A DNA stretch of 64,000 bases, taken from the NCBI GenBank assembly GCA_963738425.1, contig CAVTWT010000004.1, positions 9,875 through 73,874 on the forward strand, given 5' to 3'. The stretch's first letter is position 1, and every line of letters begins with the position of its first letter. The DNA is from CADEEN01 sp963738425. Its GTDB lineage: Bacteria > Pseudomonadota > Gammaproteobacteria > Burkholderiales > Burkholderiaceae_C. The position numbers and the translations under genes are program-made. The notes under the pieces are model-generated. The model saw only the letters and a program-made list of their open reading frames with translations. It did no database searches and was not told the origin of the DNA. Positions 1 through 9,489 of the stretch are shown here, piece by piece.

Positions 1-338
1 TTGGCCTTCTTCAACGCCTCGCGCTGGCCCGGCGCGAGTTCCGGAATGCCGAAGACCCAGCCCGGCGCGACGCGGTGCGCGGTGCTGGCGTCGATGACGC
101 AGGTGTTGGGGTTTGTCACCAGCGCCACCGCCTCCTTGGCCGCCGCATCGGGCAGACAGAGGAAGGCCACGTCGGCGGCGTTGAGCAGCCGCGCGCGCTC
201 GGCCGCGTCCTTGCGCTTGTCGGCGTCGATCTTCAACAGCTCGATGTCGCTGCGCTGGGCCAGGTACTCGTGGATGCGCAGGCCGGTGGTGCCTTCCTGG
301 CCATCGACGAAGACGGTGTGCTTCTTGCTCGTGCTCAT
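1..338 (-). CDS. argC: N-acetyl-gamma-glutamyl-phosphate reductase, type 2 (5' part only)
   Basis: The gene starts at the ATG complement at 336-338 and runs off the left edge, so only about 112 N-terminal residues are seen. The N-terminus carries a nucleotide-binding motif GQEGTTG (residues 13-19), followed by a segment ending in CLPD and then TAHRV, typical of the short type 2 ArgC. The enzyme reduces N-acetyl-glutamyl phosphate to the semialdehyde with NADPH in cytoplasmic arginine synthesis. It is divergent from the hydrolase at 357, with only 18 bases between the starts, so both promoters must overlap. The catalytic Cys region lies outside the window. Family assignment is firm; kinetic role is inferred from the family. 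Confidence 0.85.
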   Translation of the reverse strand, partial: MSTSKKHTVFVDGQEGTTGLRIHEYLAQRSDIELLKIDADKRKDAAERARLLNAADVAFLCLPDAAAKEAVALVTNPNTCVIDASTAHRVAPGWVFGIPELAPGQREALKKA

Positions 339-356
339 GGCAGCTAGGATAAATCA

Positions 357-911
357 ATGAAGCACCCAACGCTGCGCGTTCTCTTGCTGCCCGGCTGGCT
401 CGACTCCGGGCCTGGCCACTGGCAGACGCTGTGGGAATTGCAGCATGGCGACACCCGCGTCGTGCAAAGCGACTGGCTCTGGCCGAAACGCGGCGACTGG
501 ATGGCGCGGCTCGAAGAAGTCGTGCTCGAAGACGAGCGGCCGGCGTTGCTGGCCGCGCACAGCCTGGGCTGCCAGCTCGTCGCTGCGTGGGCGGCGCATT
601 CACAGCACACGGCGCGGGTCAAGGGCGCGCTGCTCGTGGCGCCGCCGGACATCGAGCGCGAGGACATGCCGCCCAACCTGCTGCCCTGGCGGCCGATCGT
701 GCGCCAGCGCCTGCCGTTCGCGGCGACGGTGGTGACGAGCAGCGACGACCCGTATGGAGCGCCCGAGCGCAGCGCGCAGATGGCGCGAGAGTGGGGCGCC
801 GAGCGCGTGGACATCGGCGCGCGAGGCCACATCAACGGTGAGTCGGGGCTCGGCGATTGGCCTGCGGGCCGCTGCGTTATTCGACAGCCGCTGCGCTCCG
901 GCCCCGACAAT
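357..911 (+). CDS. RBBP9/YdeN-family serine hydrolase (3' end frameshifted)
   Basis: A small alpha/beta hydrolase of about 180 residues. The nucleophile motif HSLGCQ places Ser69; the acid is probably Asp130 or Asp131 in TSSDDPYG and the base His158 in GHINGESGLGDW, the hallmark C-terminus of the RBBP9 family. The substrate is unknown. After PAGR (about position 870) the frame becomes nonsensical and runs open into parB; an extra base there would give ALFDS, a normal ending, so the true stop cannot be placed exactly. It sits directly upstream of parB with no parA visible. Start ATG 357 is the only reasonable one. Confidence 0.75.
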
Positions 912-923
912 CGCTCGTCCTGG

Positions 924-1839
924 ATGGCGACTCGAAGAACCGACCCAAAGGCTTGGGCATGGGCCTGGATGCGCTGCTCGGACCGAGGGTCAGCGATGCG
1001 CCACCCGCAACGCCGCGCGAGACGGCGCGCCGAGCGTGTTGAAGCTCAGCGCCTTGCAGCCCGGCAAGTACCAGCCGCGCACGCGCATGGACGAGGGCTC
1101 GCTGTACGAACTCGCCGAGAGCATCAAGTCGCAAGGCGTGATGCAGCCGGTGCTGGTGCGGCCGTTGGGCGCCGGCCGCTACGAGATCATCGCTGGCGAG
1201 CGGCGCTTCCGTGCTGCCCGACTGGCCGGTCTCGACGAGGTGCCGGTGCTGGTCAAGGCCGTGGCCGACGAAGCGGCGGCGGTGATGGCGCTGATCGAGA
1301 ACATCCAGCGCGAAGACCTGAATCCGCTCGAAGAAGCGCAGGGCTTGAAACGTCTGGTCGATGAGTTCCAGCTCACGCATGAGCAGGCGGCACAGGCCGT
1401 CGGCCGCTCGCGCAGCGCAGCCAGCAACCTGCTGCGCCTGCTCAACCTGACCGCGCCGGTGCAGCAGATGCTGATGGCCGGCGACCTCGAAATGGGCCAC
1501 GCCCGCGCGCTGTTGGCGCTCGATGCAGCACAACAGATCCTCTGCGCCAACGAAGTCACGGCGAAAAAGCTGTCGGTGCGCGACACCGAAAAGCTGGTGA
1601 CGAAGTGGGTCAGTGGCAACGGCAGCGGCCGCCAGTCGCCGCTGCTGCGCGTCAAGCACGACAAGTCGCGCGACATCGTGCGCCTCGAAGAAGCGCTGGC
1701 CGACAAGCTCACCGCGTCGGTCGATATCCGGGTCTTGCGCAAGACCAAGCGCGGCGAACAAGGCGAGATCGCGATCGCGTTCGACTCGCTGGATGAGTTG
1801 AACGGCCTGCTCGACCGGCTGGGCGTGACAGACCGTTGA
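924..1839 (+). CDS. parB: ParB chromosome-partitioning protein (two frameshifts)
   Basis: ParB binds parS sites near the origin, slides as a CTP clamp and loads the segregation machinery. From about position 1036 the reading is clean: KYQPRTRMDEGSLYELAESI, the CTP-binding GERRFRA and the ENIQREDLNPLEEA boxes, then the HTH around QAAQAVGRSRSAASNLLRL and a C-terminal dimerisation tail. The expected N-terminus KGLGMGLDALLGPRV is in another frame (about 935-1010), and the ATG at 924 (MAT) is in a third. One +/-1 shift near 933 and one at 1010-1022 restore a single product of about 305 residues. The stop overlaps the TTG of the next gene. Probably sequence error, since parB is rarely lost. Confidence 0.82.
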
Positions 1840-2213
1840 AGCTGCTCGCTTTGGCGGGTGTCGGTGTCTATCGGCGCTACGTCTCGCCGCACAAAGGCTT
1901 TTCGTGCGCCATGCGAGTGCACCGCGGTGGTCCGAGCTGCTCTGCATTTGCCGAGCGCGTGTTGCGCCGCTTCGGCGTGTGGCGCGGCGTGGTCTTGCTG
2001 CGGCGGCGTCTGGCGCGCTGCGGGCAAGCGTTCGAGCGCCATCACGGCAGCGCTCTGCGTACGGCACAGCGAGGCTCGTGCGACGCGCCGTGCGATCTGC
2101 CGTGTGACGGCTCGGAACTCAAACACTGCGACGTCACACCGTGCGATTGCGCGGACTGCGGCAGCAATGACAAGAAGAAGCGCCGCAAGGCGCAACAGCA
2201 GCAGGCCCTATGA
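1836..2213 (+). CDS. YidD-like membrane protein insertion efficiency factor (divergent)
   Basis: A 125-residue protein starting at a TTG that overlaps the parB stop codon, suggesting translational coupling. The N-terminal 70 residues follow the YidD plan: a hydrophobic start, VYRRYVSPHKGFSCA, a second cysteine cluster GGPSCSAFAERVLRRFG, then LLRRRLARCG. YidD proteins sit at the inner membrane and help YidC-dependent insertion. Here the usual spacing between the two Cys segments is longer (RVHRGG inserted) and a Cys-rich, Lys/Gln-rich tail of about 55 residues is added (CDAPCDLPCD, CDVTPCDCADC). Fold assignment is moderately sure, function is inferred. No yidC or rpmH is next to it. Confidence 0.6.
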   Translation: MKLLALAGVGVYRRYVSPHKGFSCAMRVHRGGPSCSAFAERVLRRFGVWRGVVLLRRRLARCGQAFERHHGSALRTAQRGSCDAPCDLPCDGSELKHCDVTPCDCADCGSNDKKKRRKAQQQQAL

Positions 2214-2305
2214 TTTGTGCGAACTCGCCGTGAGATCTTGCCCGCGCGGCGCCTTCGCTCCGTAGCGTTGACATGCTCGACACCCTGTTCAGGAGAATCT
2301 GCTCG

Positions 2306-2743
2306 ATGAATTTGCGTTCCACGCTGCTGGCGGCCTGTGCCGCGCTTTCAAGCTTTGGCGCTGTTCATGCGCAGCCGGCCTCGCCACCGGTCGCCATGCC
2401 GTCCATCACTCCCGCGGCGGTCAGCGGTGACGCCAGCGAAGGCAAGATCGCCCACTACGGCGCCAAGTTCAATGGCCGCAGGACGGCCAGCGGAGAGCGC
2501 TTCGACGTGAACGCAATGACGATGGCGCACAAGACGCTGCCTTTCGGCACGCGTGTCAAGGTCACCAACCTGGCCACCAAGAAGAGCGTCGTCGTGCGCG
2601 TCAACGACCGCGGCCCGTCGAGCCCGGACCGCATCGGCGACCTGACCACCGGCGCTGCGCGCAAGATCGGCATGACGCGCGCCGGCGTGGCTGATGCCCG
2701 GCTCGAAGTTGTCGGGCAGGCCAAGCCCGCGAAGAAATCCTAG
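2306..2743 (+). CDS. rlpA: RlpA-like secreted double-psi beta-barrel protein
   Basis: A 145-residue exported protein. The ATG at 2306 is preferred because AGGAGA lies at 2291-2296 and a clear signal peptide follows (LRSTLLAACAALSSFGAVHA). The mature part is one RlpA double-psi beta-barrel: GKIAHYGAKFNGRRTASGE, then AMTMAHKTLPFGTRVKVTN and VVVRVNDRGPSSPDRIGDLT, with the conserved catalytic-type Asp of NDRGP. RlpA proteins are septal lytic transglycosylases or peptidoglycan-binding lipoproteins. There is no SPOR domain and no lipobox, so this is a minimal periplasmic version. A 20-base gap separates it from the tautomerase. Confidence 0.82.
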   Translation: MNLRSTLLAACAALSSFGAVHAQPASPPVAMPSITPAAVSGDASEGKIAHYGAKFNGRRTASGERFDVNAMTMAHKTLPFGTRVKVTNLATKKSVVVRVNDRGPSSPDRIGDLTTGAARKIGMTRAGVADARLEVVGQAKPAKKS

Positions 2744-2763
2744 GCCTGCGGAGGCGACACGCC

Positions 2764-2979
2764 ATGCCCCTCGTCACCATCCGCATTGCGCGCCGCGCCA
2801 CGCCGACGACGGCCGAGCAAAAGACCAAGCTGATTGCCGGCGTGACCGATGTCGTGCAGTCCGTGCTCGACAAGCGCCGCGAAAGCGTCACCGTCATCAT
2901 CGATGAGGTCGACCCCGACAACTGGGGGGAAGGCGGTGAGCCCGTGACACAGCGGCGCGCGAAGCAACAGCGCCCGTAG
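2764..2979 (+). CDS. 4-oxalocrotonate tautomerase-family protein
   Basis: A 71-residue protein whose second residue is proline (MPLVTIRI), the N-terminal catalytic base of the tautomerase superfamily after Met removal. The length and the pattern TAEQKTKLIAGVTDVVQSVLDKRRESVTVIIDEV match the 4-oxalocrotonate tautomerase fold, which assembles as a hexamer. A GGAGG-type ribosome site lies at about 2750-2755. The second catalytic element (Arg11 of the type enzyme) may be Arg10/Arg11 here. The tail NWGEGGEPVTQRRAKQQRP follows the common DxxxWGxGG ending. The natural substrate cannot be told from sequence. Confidence 0.8.
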   Translation: MPLVTIRIARRATPTTAEQKTKLIAGVTDVVQSVLDKRRESVTVIIDEVDPDNWGEGGEPVTQRRAKQQRP

Positions 2980-2983
2980 GACG

Positions 2984-3002
2984 GCGCCGCGTCGTGCGGC
3001 GC
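2984..3002. terminator. GC-rich hairpin after the tautomerase gene
   Basis: Perfect 7-bp stem GCGCCGC / GCGGCGC with loop GTCGT, five bases after the tautomerase stop. No T-run follows, so an intrinsic terminator is uncertain; it may only stabilise the 3' end. Confidence 0.35.
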
Positions 3003-3055
3003 TCCCCTGCTTCGGGCATGGCGTTCGCGCGTGACGCCGCCTAAAGTGCTTTGCC

Positions 3056-3502
3056 ATGCGCCCGCTTCGATTCGTTCGCCGTCACGCTCACCACTTCCAG
3101 CTCGCCGGGCTGGCTGCAGCGCTGGCACTGACCTTGGTGGCCGGCACGGCCACCGCCAAAGGCGCGCCGGGTGCGGCCAGTGCGCCGCTTGCCGCTGTGG
3201 ACGACGACGAGCAAGGCGCGCTGGTCGGCGACCTGGTGTTCCACGCCGATCTGCTCGCCACGCTCGACCGCCTGTGCCCAAGGCGCGACGCTGCCGACTG
3301 GCACAGCGCGCTGCGCCCGCTGCTCGAGCAGGCGATGACACCCGAATTGCGCGAGCTGTCGCGCCGCCTCGGTGCCGACGCCGGCACCCAGCTCGTGCAC
3401 GAGCGCGGCGGCTGCAAGTCGCGCGGCTTTGCGGCGGCGTACAACGAATCGAAGGGTGAGTACCAGACGCTGCTGCAGCGCTGGAAGACATTGGCCGATT
3501 GA
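3056..3502 (+). CDS. Exported protein of unknown function, 148 residues
   Basis: Not recognised. The first 35 residues form a plausible signal peptide (Arg-rich start, then LAGLAAALALTLVAGTATAK). The mature part is mostly helical by composition, with two cysteines (RLCPRRDAADW and RGGCKSRGF) that could form a disulphide, and a conserved-looking ending AAYNESKGEYQTLLQRW. It is a single gene between the tautomerase and a dispersed repeat, and is convergent with the SDR gene. No catalytic motif is seen. A periplasmic location is inferred from the signal peptide only. Confidence 0.55.
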   Translation: MRPLRFVRRHAHHFQLAGLAAALALTLVAGTATAKGAPGAASAPLAAVDDDEQGALVGDLVFHADLLATLDRLCPRRDAADWHSALRPLLEQAMTPELRELSRRLGADAGTQLVHERGGCKSRGFAAAYNESKGEYQTLLQRWKTLAD

Positions 3503-3535
3503 GCCAGCGCCCCGAGCGTCACGAAGTCCATGCAA

Positions 3536-3611
3536 CCGCCGCGGATCTGGCTCTGCCAGGCCGCTGGCGGTGCCCCTTGAGGGGAGGCGCCGAAGGCGCT
3601 TCGGGGTGGTC
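3536..3611. repeat. Dispersed intergenic repeat family I, copy A
   Basis: About 76 bases of the form CCGCGGATCTGGCTCTGCC...CTTGAGGGG...GGCGCCGAAGGCGCTTCGGGG, with two internal hairpins. Other copies lie at 9414, 49173 and 59996. It ends three bases before the stop codon of the leftward SDR gene, so it may act as that operon's transcription end. Confidence 0.75.
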
Positions 3612-3614
3612 GAA

Positions 3615-4361
3615 TCAGTAAGTCGCGCGGCCGCCGGAAACGTCGAGCACCGACGCGGTGGTGAACGAACAGTCCTCGCTGGCCAGCCAAGTGATCGCCG
3701 CAGCGATTTCGTTCGGCTCGACAAAGCGCCCCATCGGAATCTTGCTCAGCATGTAGGCGATGAACTCGGGCTTCATCTGATCGAACATCGCCGTCTTTGC
3801 AGCGGCCGGCGCCACGGCATTGACGAGAATGCCTTTGGTGGCCAGCTCCTTGCCGAGCGATTTGGTCAGTGCGATCAGCCCGGCCTTGCTGGCGCTGTAG
3901 TGGCTGGCGTTCGGGTTGCCTTCCTTGCCCGCCACCGAGGCCACGTTGACGATGCGGCCGTAGCCTTGTTTGATCATCGCCGGTGCGATGGCATGGCAGG
4001 TCAGGTAGGGCGCGACGAGGTTGACCTCGATCGTGCGCCGCCAGATGTCCGGCGCGAGTTCCCAGGTCGGCGCGTTGCCGCCGGTGATGCCGGCGTTGTT
4101 GACGAGGATGTCGATGCGGCCATGCGCGGCGATCGCGGCGGCTGTGGCGGCGCCCACCGCGGCGGCGTCCGTAAGTTCGACGGCGGCCGTGGTCGCCGCC
4201 GCGCCCAGCGCGCTCTGCGCCTTGGCCAGCAGCGCGGCATCGATGTCCCACAGCACCACCTTCGCACCCGAGGCGATGAAACGCTCGGCCACGGCAAAGC
4301 CGATGCCCTGGGCACCACCGGTGATCACGGCGACGCGGTTTTTCAAGTCGATGGTGTTCAT
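3615..4361 (-). CDS. SDR-family NAD(P)-dependent oxidoreductase, sugar-acid type
   Basis: Classical short-chain dehydrogenase of 248 residues. The Rossmann motif TGGAQGIG is at residues 14-21, NNAG at 88-91, and the catalytic set Ser142, Tyr155, Lys159 (YSASK) is complete. The segment EGNPNASHYSASK and the C-terminus are typical of SDRs acting on deoxy-keto sugar acids (for example 2-keto-3-deoxy-rhamnonate or fuconate dehydrogenases), but generic 3-oxoacyl-ACP reductases look similar. It is the last gene of the leftward gntR-otnI-denD operon and overlaps denD by four bases, so a role in the same acid-sugar pathway is inferred. The substrate is not determined. Confidence 0.8.
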   Translation of the reverse strand: MNTIDLKNRVAVITGGAQGIGFAVAERFIASGAKVVLWDIDAALLAKAQSALGAAATTAAVELTDAAAVGAATAAAIAAHGRIDILVNNAGITGGNAPTWELAPDIWRRTIEVNLVAPYLTCHAIAPAMIKQGYGRIVNVASVAGKEGNPNASHYSASKAGLIALTKSLGKELATKGILVNAVAPAAAKTAMFDQMKPEFIAYMLSKIPMGRFVEPNEIAAAITWLASEDCSFTTASVLDVSGGRATY

Positions 4362-5335
4362 GAACGCGGATCTTTCTGGTCGGCAATGTATTGGCGGACG
4401 ATGTCTTCGAACGACGTGTCGGCTTTCAGGCCCAGCGCATGGGCGCGCGCCGAACTCGCGCCTTTCGGCCAGTTCGCCACGATGCCGGCGATGCGCTCGT
4501 CGCGCTGGAACTTGACCAGCGCCCGCACCTTCGGTCCGGCCACGGCTTCGAGTGCGTCGAGCATCTGCTGCACGGTGACGTTGAGCGCCGGCAGGTTGAG
4601 CGCCAGCCGGCCGTTGAGCTCATCGCGGCTGGCCTCGTAGATCCGGACCAGCGCGTCGATCGTGCGCGCCGGCGAGGCCACAGGGTGCGACACGCTCGCA
4701 TCGACCGGGCAGATCGCTTCGATACCGGCCAGCGGCTCGCGGATGACGCCGCTGAAGAACGACGACGCCGCGGCGTTCGGTTTGCCGGGGCGCACCGTCA
4801 CTGTCATCAAGCGCGCCGCGCGGCCGTCGATGAAACCCTTGCGCGTCATGTCGGCGATCAGCTGCTCGCACATCAGCTTCTGCGTGCCGTACGAGGTTTG
4901 CGGCGCGGGCAATGTGTCGTCGGCGACGATGGCCGGCATTGGCTTGCCGGGGTCGGGGCCGAAGACCGCGACCGAGCTCGAGAAGACGATGCGCGGCACG
5001 TTGCCGGCCTTGCGCAAGGCATCGAGCAACGCGCGTGTCGAGTCGAGGTTCGAGCGCATGCCGAGGTCGAAGTCGAGTTCGCACTCGCCACTGACCGCTG
5101 ACGCCAGATGAAAGACGCCGTCGAAGCGCTCGGCCGCGAAGCCGGCGCACTGATCGAGCAGCGGGCCGGTGAGGGCTCGCACGCGCTTGTCCGCCGTCAG
5201 ATCCGCCGGCGGCGCGAATTGATCGGCCAGCACGATCTGGTCGATCGGCGCGCCACCGAGCGAGTTGCGTGCGAGCAGCGTGCGTGCGAGCCGGGCGCCG
5301 ATGAAGCCGGCACCGCCGGTGATGAGCAGTTTCAT
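4358..5335 (-). CDS. denD: D-erythronate dehydrogenase (DenD) family
   Basis: A 325-residue NAD-dependent epimerase/dehydratase-fold enzyme. GGAGFIG (residues 7-13) binds the cofactor, and an extended-SDR catalytic set is visible as Ser120/121, Tyr149 and Lys153 (SYGTQK). Sequence features such as VRPGKPNAAASSFFSGVIREPLAG are those of DenD, which oxidises D-erythronate to 2-oxo-tetronate. It overlaps otnI upstream and the SDR downstream by four bases each, one polycistronic unit under the GntR regulator. Known pathway: DenD, OtnI, OtnK, OtnC to dihydroxyacetone phosphate. No otnC aldolase gene is in the window. Confidence 0.82.
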   Translation of the reverse strand: MKLLITGGAGFIGARLARTLLARNSLGGAPIDQIVLADQFAPPADLTADKRVRALTGPLLDQCAGFAAERFDGVFHLASAVSGECELDFDLGMRSNLDSTRALLDALRKAGNVPRIVFSSSVAVFGPDPGKPMPAIVADDTLPAPQTSYGTQKLMCEQLIADMTRKGFIDGRAARLMTVTVRPGKPNAAASSFFSGVIREPLAGIEAICPVDASVSHPVASPARTIDALVRIYEASRDELNGRLALNLPALNVTVQQMLDALEAVAGPKVRALVKFQRDERIAGIVANWPKGASSARAHALGLKADTSFEDIVRQYIADQKDPRS

Positions 5336-6126
5336 GGGGTCGTCGTTTTGAGTTGATGGCGCTGGAGCCAGCCTAGCCCCGCAGAAGTGTTGCCTTTCGG
5401 CCGGTACTCGCAGCCGATGAAACCGTCATAACCCAGCCGGTCGATCAGCTCGAACAAGTAGGGGTAGTTCAGCTCGCCGACATCCGGCTCATGGCGCTCG
5501 GGCACACCGGCGATCTGGAAGTGGCCGACGCGGCCTGTCGGCAAATACATCTCGATCTTCTTCGCCAGATCGCCCTCGACGATCTGGCAGTGGTAGAGGT
5601 CCATCTGCACCTTGAGATTCGGTGCGCCGACTTCGACGACGATCTCGTGCGCGTGGTCCTGACGGTTCAGGAAGAAGCCCGGGATGTCGCGCGTGTTGAT
5701 CGGCTCGATCAGGAAGCAGAGGTCGCGCGCTTGCACCGCCGCCCAGGCCAGGTTGGCGAGGTAGGTCGCGCGCAGCACGGCGCGGTCGGCGCCGCTGGGC
5801 GCCAGCCCGGCCATCAGGTGGATGCGTGGGCAGTCGAGTGCGCGCGCGTACTCGATGGCTCGGATCACGCCGGCACGGAACTCGGTCTCTCGGCCGGGCA
5901 GGCAGGCGGTGCCGCGCTCGCCCTTCGCCCAGTCGCCCGGCGGCGCGTTGAACAGCACCTGCTGCAAACCGCTCGCCTTCAAGCGCGCGGCGAGTTCGGC
6001 GGCAGAGTGTTCGTAAGGGAACAGGTACTCGACGGCCTTGAAGCCATCGGCCGCCGCGGCGGCGAAGCGGTCGAGAAAAGCATGCTCGGTGTAGAGCATC
6101 GACAAGTTGGCGGCGAATTTCGGCAT
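5332..6126 (-). CDS. otnI: 2-oxo-tetronate isomerase / hydroxypyruvate isomerase family
   Basis: A 264-residue TIM-barrel sugar isomerase of the Hyi/OtnI type. Metal ligands expected for the family are visible: Glu in FLIEPINTRDIPG, Asp and His in VQMDLYHCQ, Glu in GFIGCEYRPKG. The very start (MPKFAANLSMLYTEHAFLDRF) is characteristic. OtnI converts 2-oxo-tetronate to 3-oxo-tetronate, the substrate of the DUF1537 kinase OtnK; a close homologue interconverts hydroxypyruvate and tartronate semialdehyde. Its place between gntR and denD favours the tetronate reaction. It shares its start with the end of gntR (6126). Confidence 0.82.
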   Translation of the reverse strand: MPKFAANLSMLYTEHAFLDRFAAAAADGFKAVEYLFPYEHSAAELAARLKASGLQQVLFNAPPGDWAKGERGTACLPGRETEFRAGVIRAIEYARALDCPRIHLMAGLAPSGADRAVLRATYLANLAWAAVQARDLCFLIEPINTRDIPGFFLNRQDHAHEIVVEVGAPNLKVQMDLYHCQIVEGDLAKKIEMYLPTGRVGHFQIAGVPERHEPDVGELNYPYLFELIDRLGYDGFIGCEYRPKGNTSAGLGWLQRHQLKTTTP

Positions 6127-6891
6127 CAGCGTTTCCTCACCCGCGACGGCTTGATCGCCCCACTGACGATCAGTCGCCGCTCGCCGTTCAAATGATGTTC
6201 GATCGCTGCAACTCGCGCGGCCTTCGGGTTGCCGGACAGGACCGCCGTAAGGATCGCGCGGTGCTCGCGCCGCACCTGCGCCATGAAGTCGGCCCGCTTC
6301 GATTCATGGCCTTTGGTCACCGTCATCGCGTCACGCAAATAGGATTCGAGGATGCCGAGCAGACGCACGAACTGCGGGTTGCCGGTGGCCTCGCCGATGC
6401 TGCGGTGAAACGCCAGGTCTTCCTCGACACCGAGCTCGCCGCGCTCGGTGGCGGCGTCGATGGCGAGCAGCGCGCGCTTGCAGGCCGCCTGCTGCGCGCG
6501 TGTGGCGCGCGTGGCGGCCAGCGCCGCCATCTCGCCTTCGATCACGCGCCGCAGCTCGACCATCTGCACCACGGCGTCCATCGACTCCAGCAGCATCGGA
6601 TCGAAGGCCAGCGCGCGGTGCGCCGGCGGCTCGGTGACGAAGACGCCCGAACCCTGGCGCGAGCGCACCAGGCCTTGCGACTTGAGCTGGTGCACCGCTT
6701 CGCGCACGACCGTGCGCGAGACGCCGTGCGCCATCGCCAGCTGCTGCTCCGTCGGCAGGCGCGCGCCCGTGACGATCTCCCCGCTGTCGATCTGGGCCTC
6801 GATCAGCGCCGCCAGCCGGTCCGACAGCCGTGCCGTCTGCAGTTTCTCGGGGCGGACTTCGGACGATTCGGGGTAAATACCGCAATTGACA
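6126..6891 (-). CDS. GntR-family (FCD) transcriptional regulator; N-terminus probably frameshifted
   Basis: The visible protein has a winged helix (LPTEQQLAMAHGVSRTVVREAVHQLKSQGLVRSRQGSGVFV) and a helical FCD ligand domain with the usual Asp/His metal-site pattern (DLAFHRSI, RREHRAIL). The reading extends upstream in frame to LQTARLSDRLAALIEAQIDSGEI but meets a stop with no ATG/GTG/TTG; the natural ATG at 6891 (MSIAVFTPNRPKSAP) is one frame off. A +/-1 error near 6845-6860 explains this. The start lies inside a 19-bp palindrome, so self-repression is likely. It is divergent from the ABC importer and heads the otnI-denD-SDR operon, so it is the probable local regulator, released by a sugar acid. 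Confidence 0.78.
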
Positions 6892-6909
6892 TGGTGATCA
6901 GGTCATCAT
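6891..6909. promoter_or_regulatory. 19-bp palindromic operator in the gntR / ABC divergent region
   Basis: ATGGTGATCAGGTCATCAT: arms ATGRTGA and TCAYCAT around a 5-base centre. It overlaps the inferred gntR start and lies 54 bases upstream of the ABC ATPase ATG. GntR-type dimers bind such short palindromes. Binding by this regulator is inferred from position and symmetry only. Confidence 0.6.
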
Positions 6910-6962
6910 ACAACTCGCCCCGCGCCGTACGCAACGGCTCGGCAACCCGCGAGAACCCTTCG

Positions 6963-8024
<1,062 letters not shown>

Positions 8025-8052
8025 GCCGAATCAACACCACAACAGGAGACCC

Positions 8053-9392
8053 ATGGACATGAGCAACTTCACCCGCCGCAACGTTCTGAAAACCGGCGCC
8101 GCGGTCGCCGGCGCCAGCGCCGCCAACCTGGCGCTGTTTGCGCAAGCGTGGGCGCAGGCCTCGCCGTTCAAGCCCGAAAAGGGCGCCGCGATCCAGCTGC
8201 TGCGCTGGAAGCGTTTCGTGCAGAGCGAGGAAGACAGCTTCATGGCCCTCGTCGCCGCCTTCACCAAGGCCACCAGCGTCGAAGTGAAGGTCATCAACGA
8301 GTCGCTCGACGACGTGCAGCCCAAGGCGAGCGTCGCGGCCAACACTAACCAGGGCCCGGACATGTTCTGGGGCCTGTACTCGCTGCCGCACCTGTTCCCG
8401 AACAAGGTCATCCGACGTCAGCGACGTTGCCGCCTACCTCGGCAAGAAGTACGGCGGCTGGGTGCCGACCGCCGAGGTCTACGGCAAGGGCCAAGGGCAA
8501 GTGGATCGCGATCCCGGTGGCCTACAACGGCAACGTCATCAACTTCCGCCAGAGCATGATCGAGAAGGCCGGCTTCAAGGAAGATGCCGAAGGACACGGC
8601 CGGCTTCCTCGAGCTGATGAAGGGGCTCAAGGCCAAAAGTCCACGCCGGGCGGCTTTGCCCTCGGCCGCGCCTCGGGCGACGGCAATGCCTGGGTGCACT
8701 GGGCCCTGTGGGCCACGGCGCGAACCTGGTCGACAAGGACGACAAGGTCATCATCAACTCGCCCGAGACCGTGAAGGCGCTCGAATACATCAAGGCGCTG
8801 TCCGACAGTTCGTGCCCGGCATGCGCGGCGTGGAACGACTCGTTCAACAACAAGGCGTTCCTCGAAAGCCAGGTCTCGCTGACCAACAACGGCGTCTCGA
8901 TCTACGCCGCGGCCAAGGCCGGCGCCGCCAAAGGCGACGCCAAGGCCAAGGAAGTGATGGACGACATGAGCCACTCCGCTGTGGCCCATTGGCCCGGTGG
9001 GCAAGCCGACCGAGTTCCACATCGCCTACCCGATGATGATCATGAAGTACTCGAAGGTGCCGAACGCCTGCAAGGCCTTCATCTCGTTCATGCTCGAAGC
9101 CGAGAACTACAACAAGTGGCTGGTCCGACTCGGTGGCCTACCTGACGCACCCGCTCAACGCCTACGACGCCAACCCGGTCTGGAAGACGGACCCGAAGCT
9201 GTCGATGCTGCAGCGACGCGGCCAAGCGCACGCTGACCGCCGGCGGTCTGGGCTCGGTCGGCGAGAAGGCGGCCGTCGGCGCTGGCCGACTTCGTGATGC
9301 TCGACATGGTGGCCTCGGTGTGCACCGGACGCGCGAGCATCAAGGACGCGATCGGCGTGGCCGAGCGCCAAGCGAAGCGTATCTATCGATAA
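8053..9392 (+). CDS. Tat-exported sugar ABC substrate-binding protein (about ten +/-1 frameshifts)
   Basis: Start ATG 8053 follows AGGAG at 8044-8048. The N-terminus holds a twin-arginine signal (RR at residues 8-9, then VLKTGAAVAGASAANLALFAQAWAQA). The conserved protein jumps frame near 8410, 8490, 8580, 8640, 8710, 8985, 9130, 9210 and 9275; each junction is repaired by one base (for example ATCC for ATC near 8411, GGG for GGGG near 8709). Repaired, it is a family 1 extracellular solute-binding protein of about 440 residues ending at TAA 9390-9392 (ERQAKRIYR). Residues between shifts remain conserved, for example GKWIAIPVAYNG and TEFHIAYPMMIMKYS, arguing for sequencing error. It feeds the adjacent permeases. 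Confidence 0.82.
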
Positions 9393-9413
9393 CCAGCGGA
9401 CTCCAAGCAGGCG

Positions 9414-9488
9414 CCGCGGATCCGGCTTTGCCGGTCCGCTGGCGTCGCCCCCTTGAGGGGGTGCGGCGAAGCCGCTACGGGGGTGGGC
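9414..9488. repeat. Dispersed intergenic repeat family I, copy B
   Basis: About 75 bases matching copies A, C and D (GCGGATCCGGCTTTGCCGG, then CCCCCTTGAGGGGG and GGCGAAGCCGCTACGGGGG). It fills the gap between the binding-protein stop and the permease ATG at 9490, so the permease translation-initiation region (GGGGGTGGG) is made of repeat sequence. Confidence 0.75.
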
Positions 9489-9489
9489 C

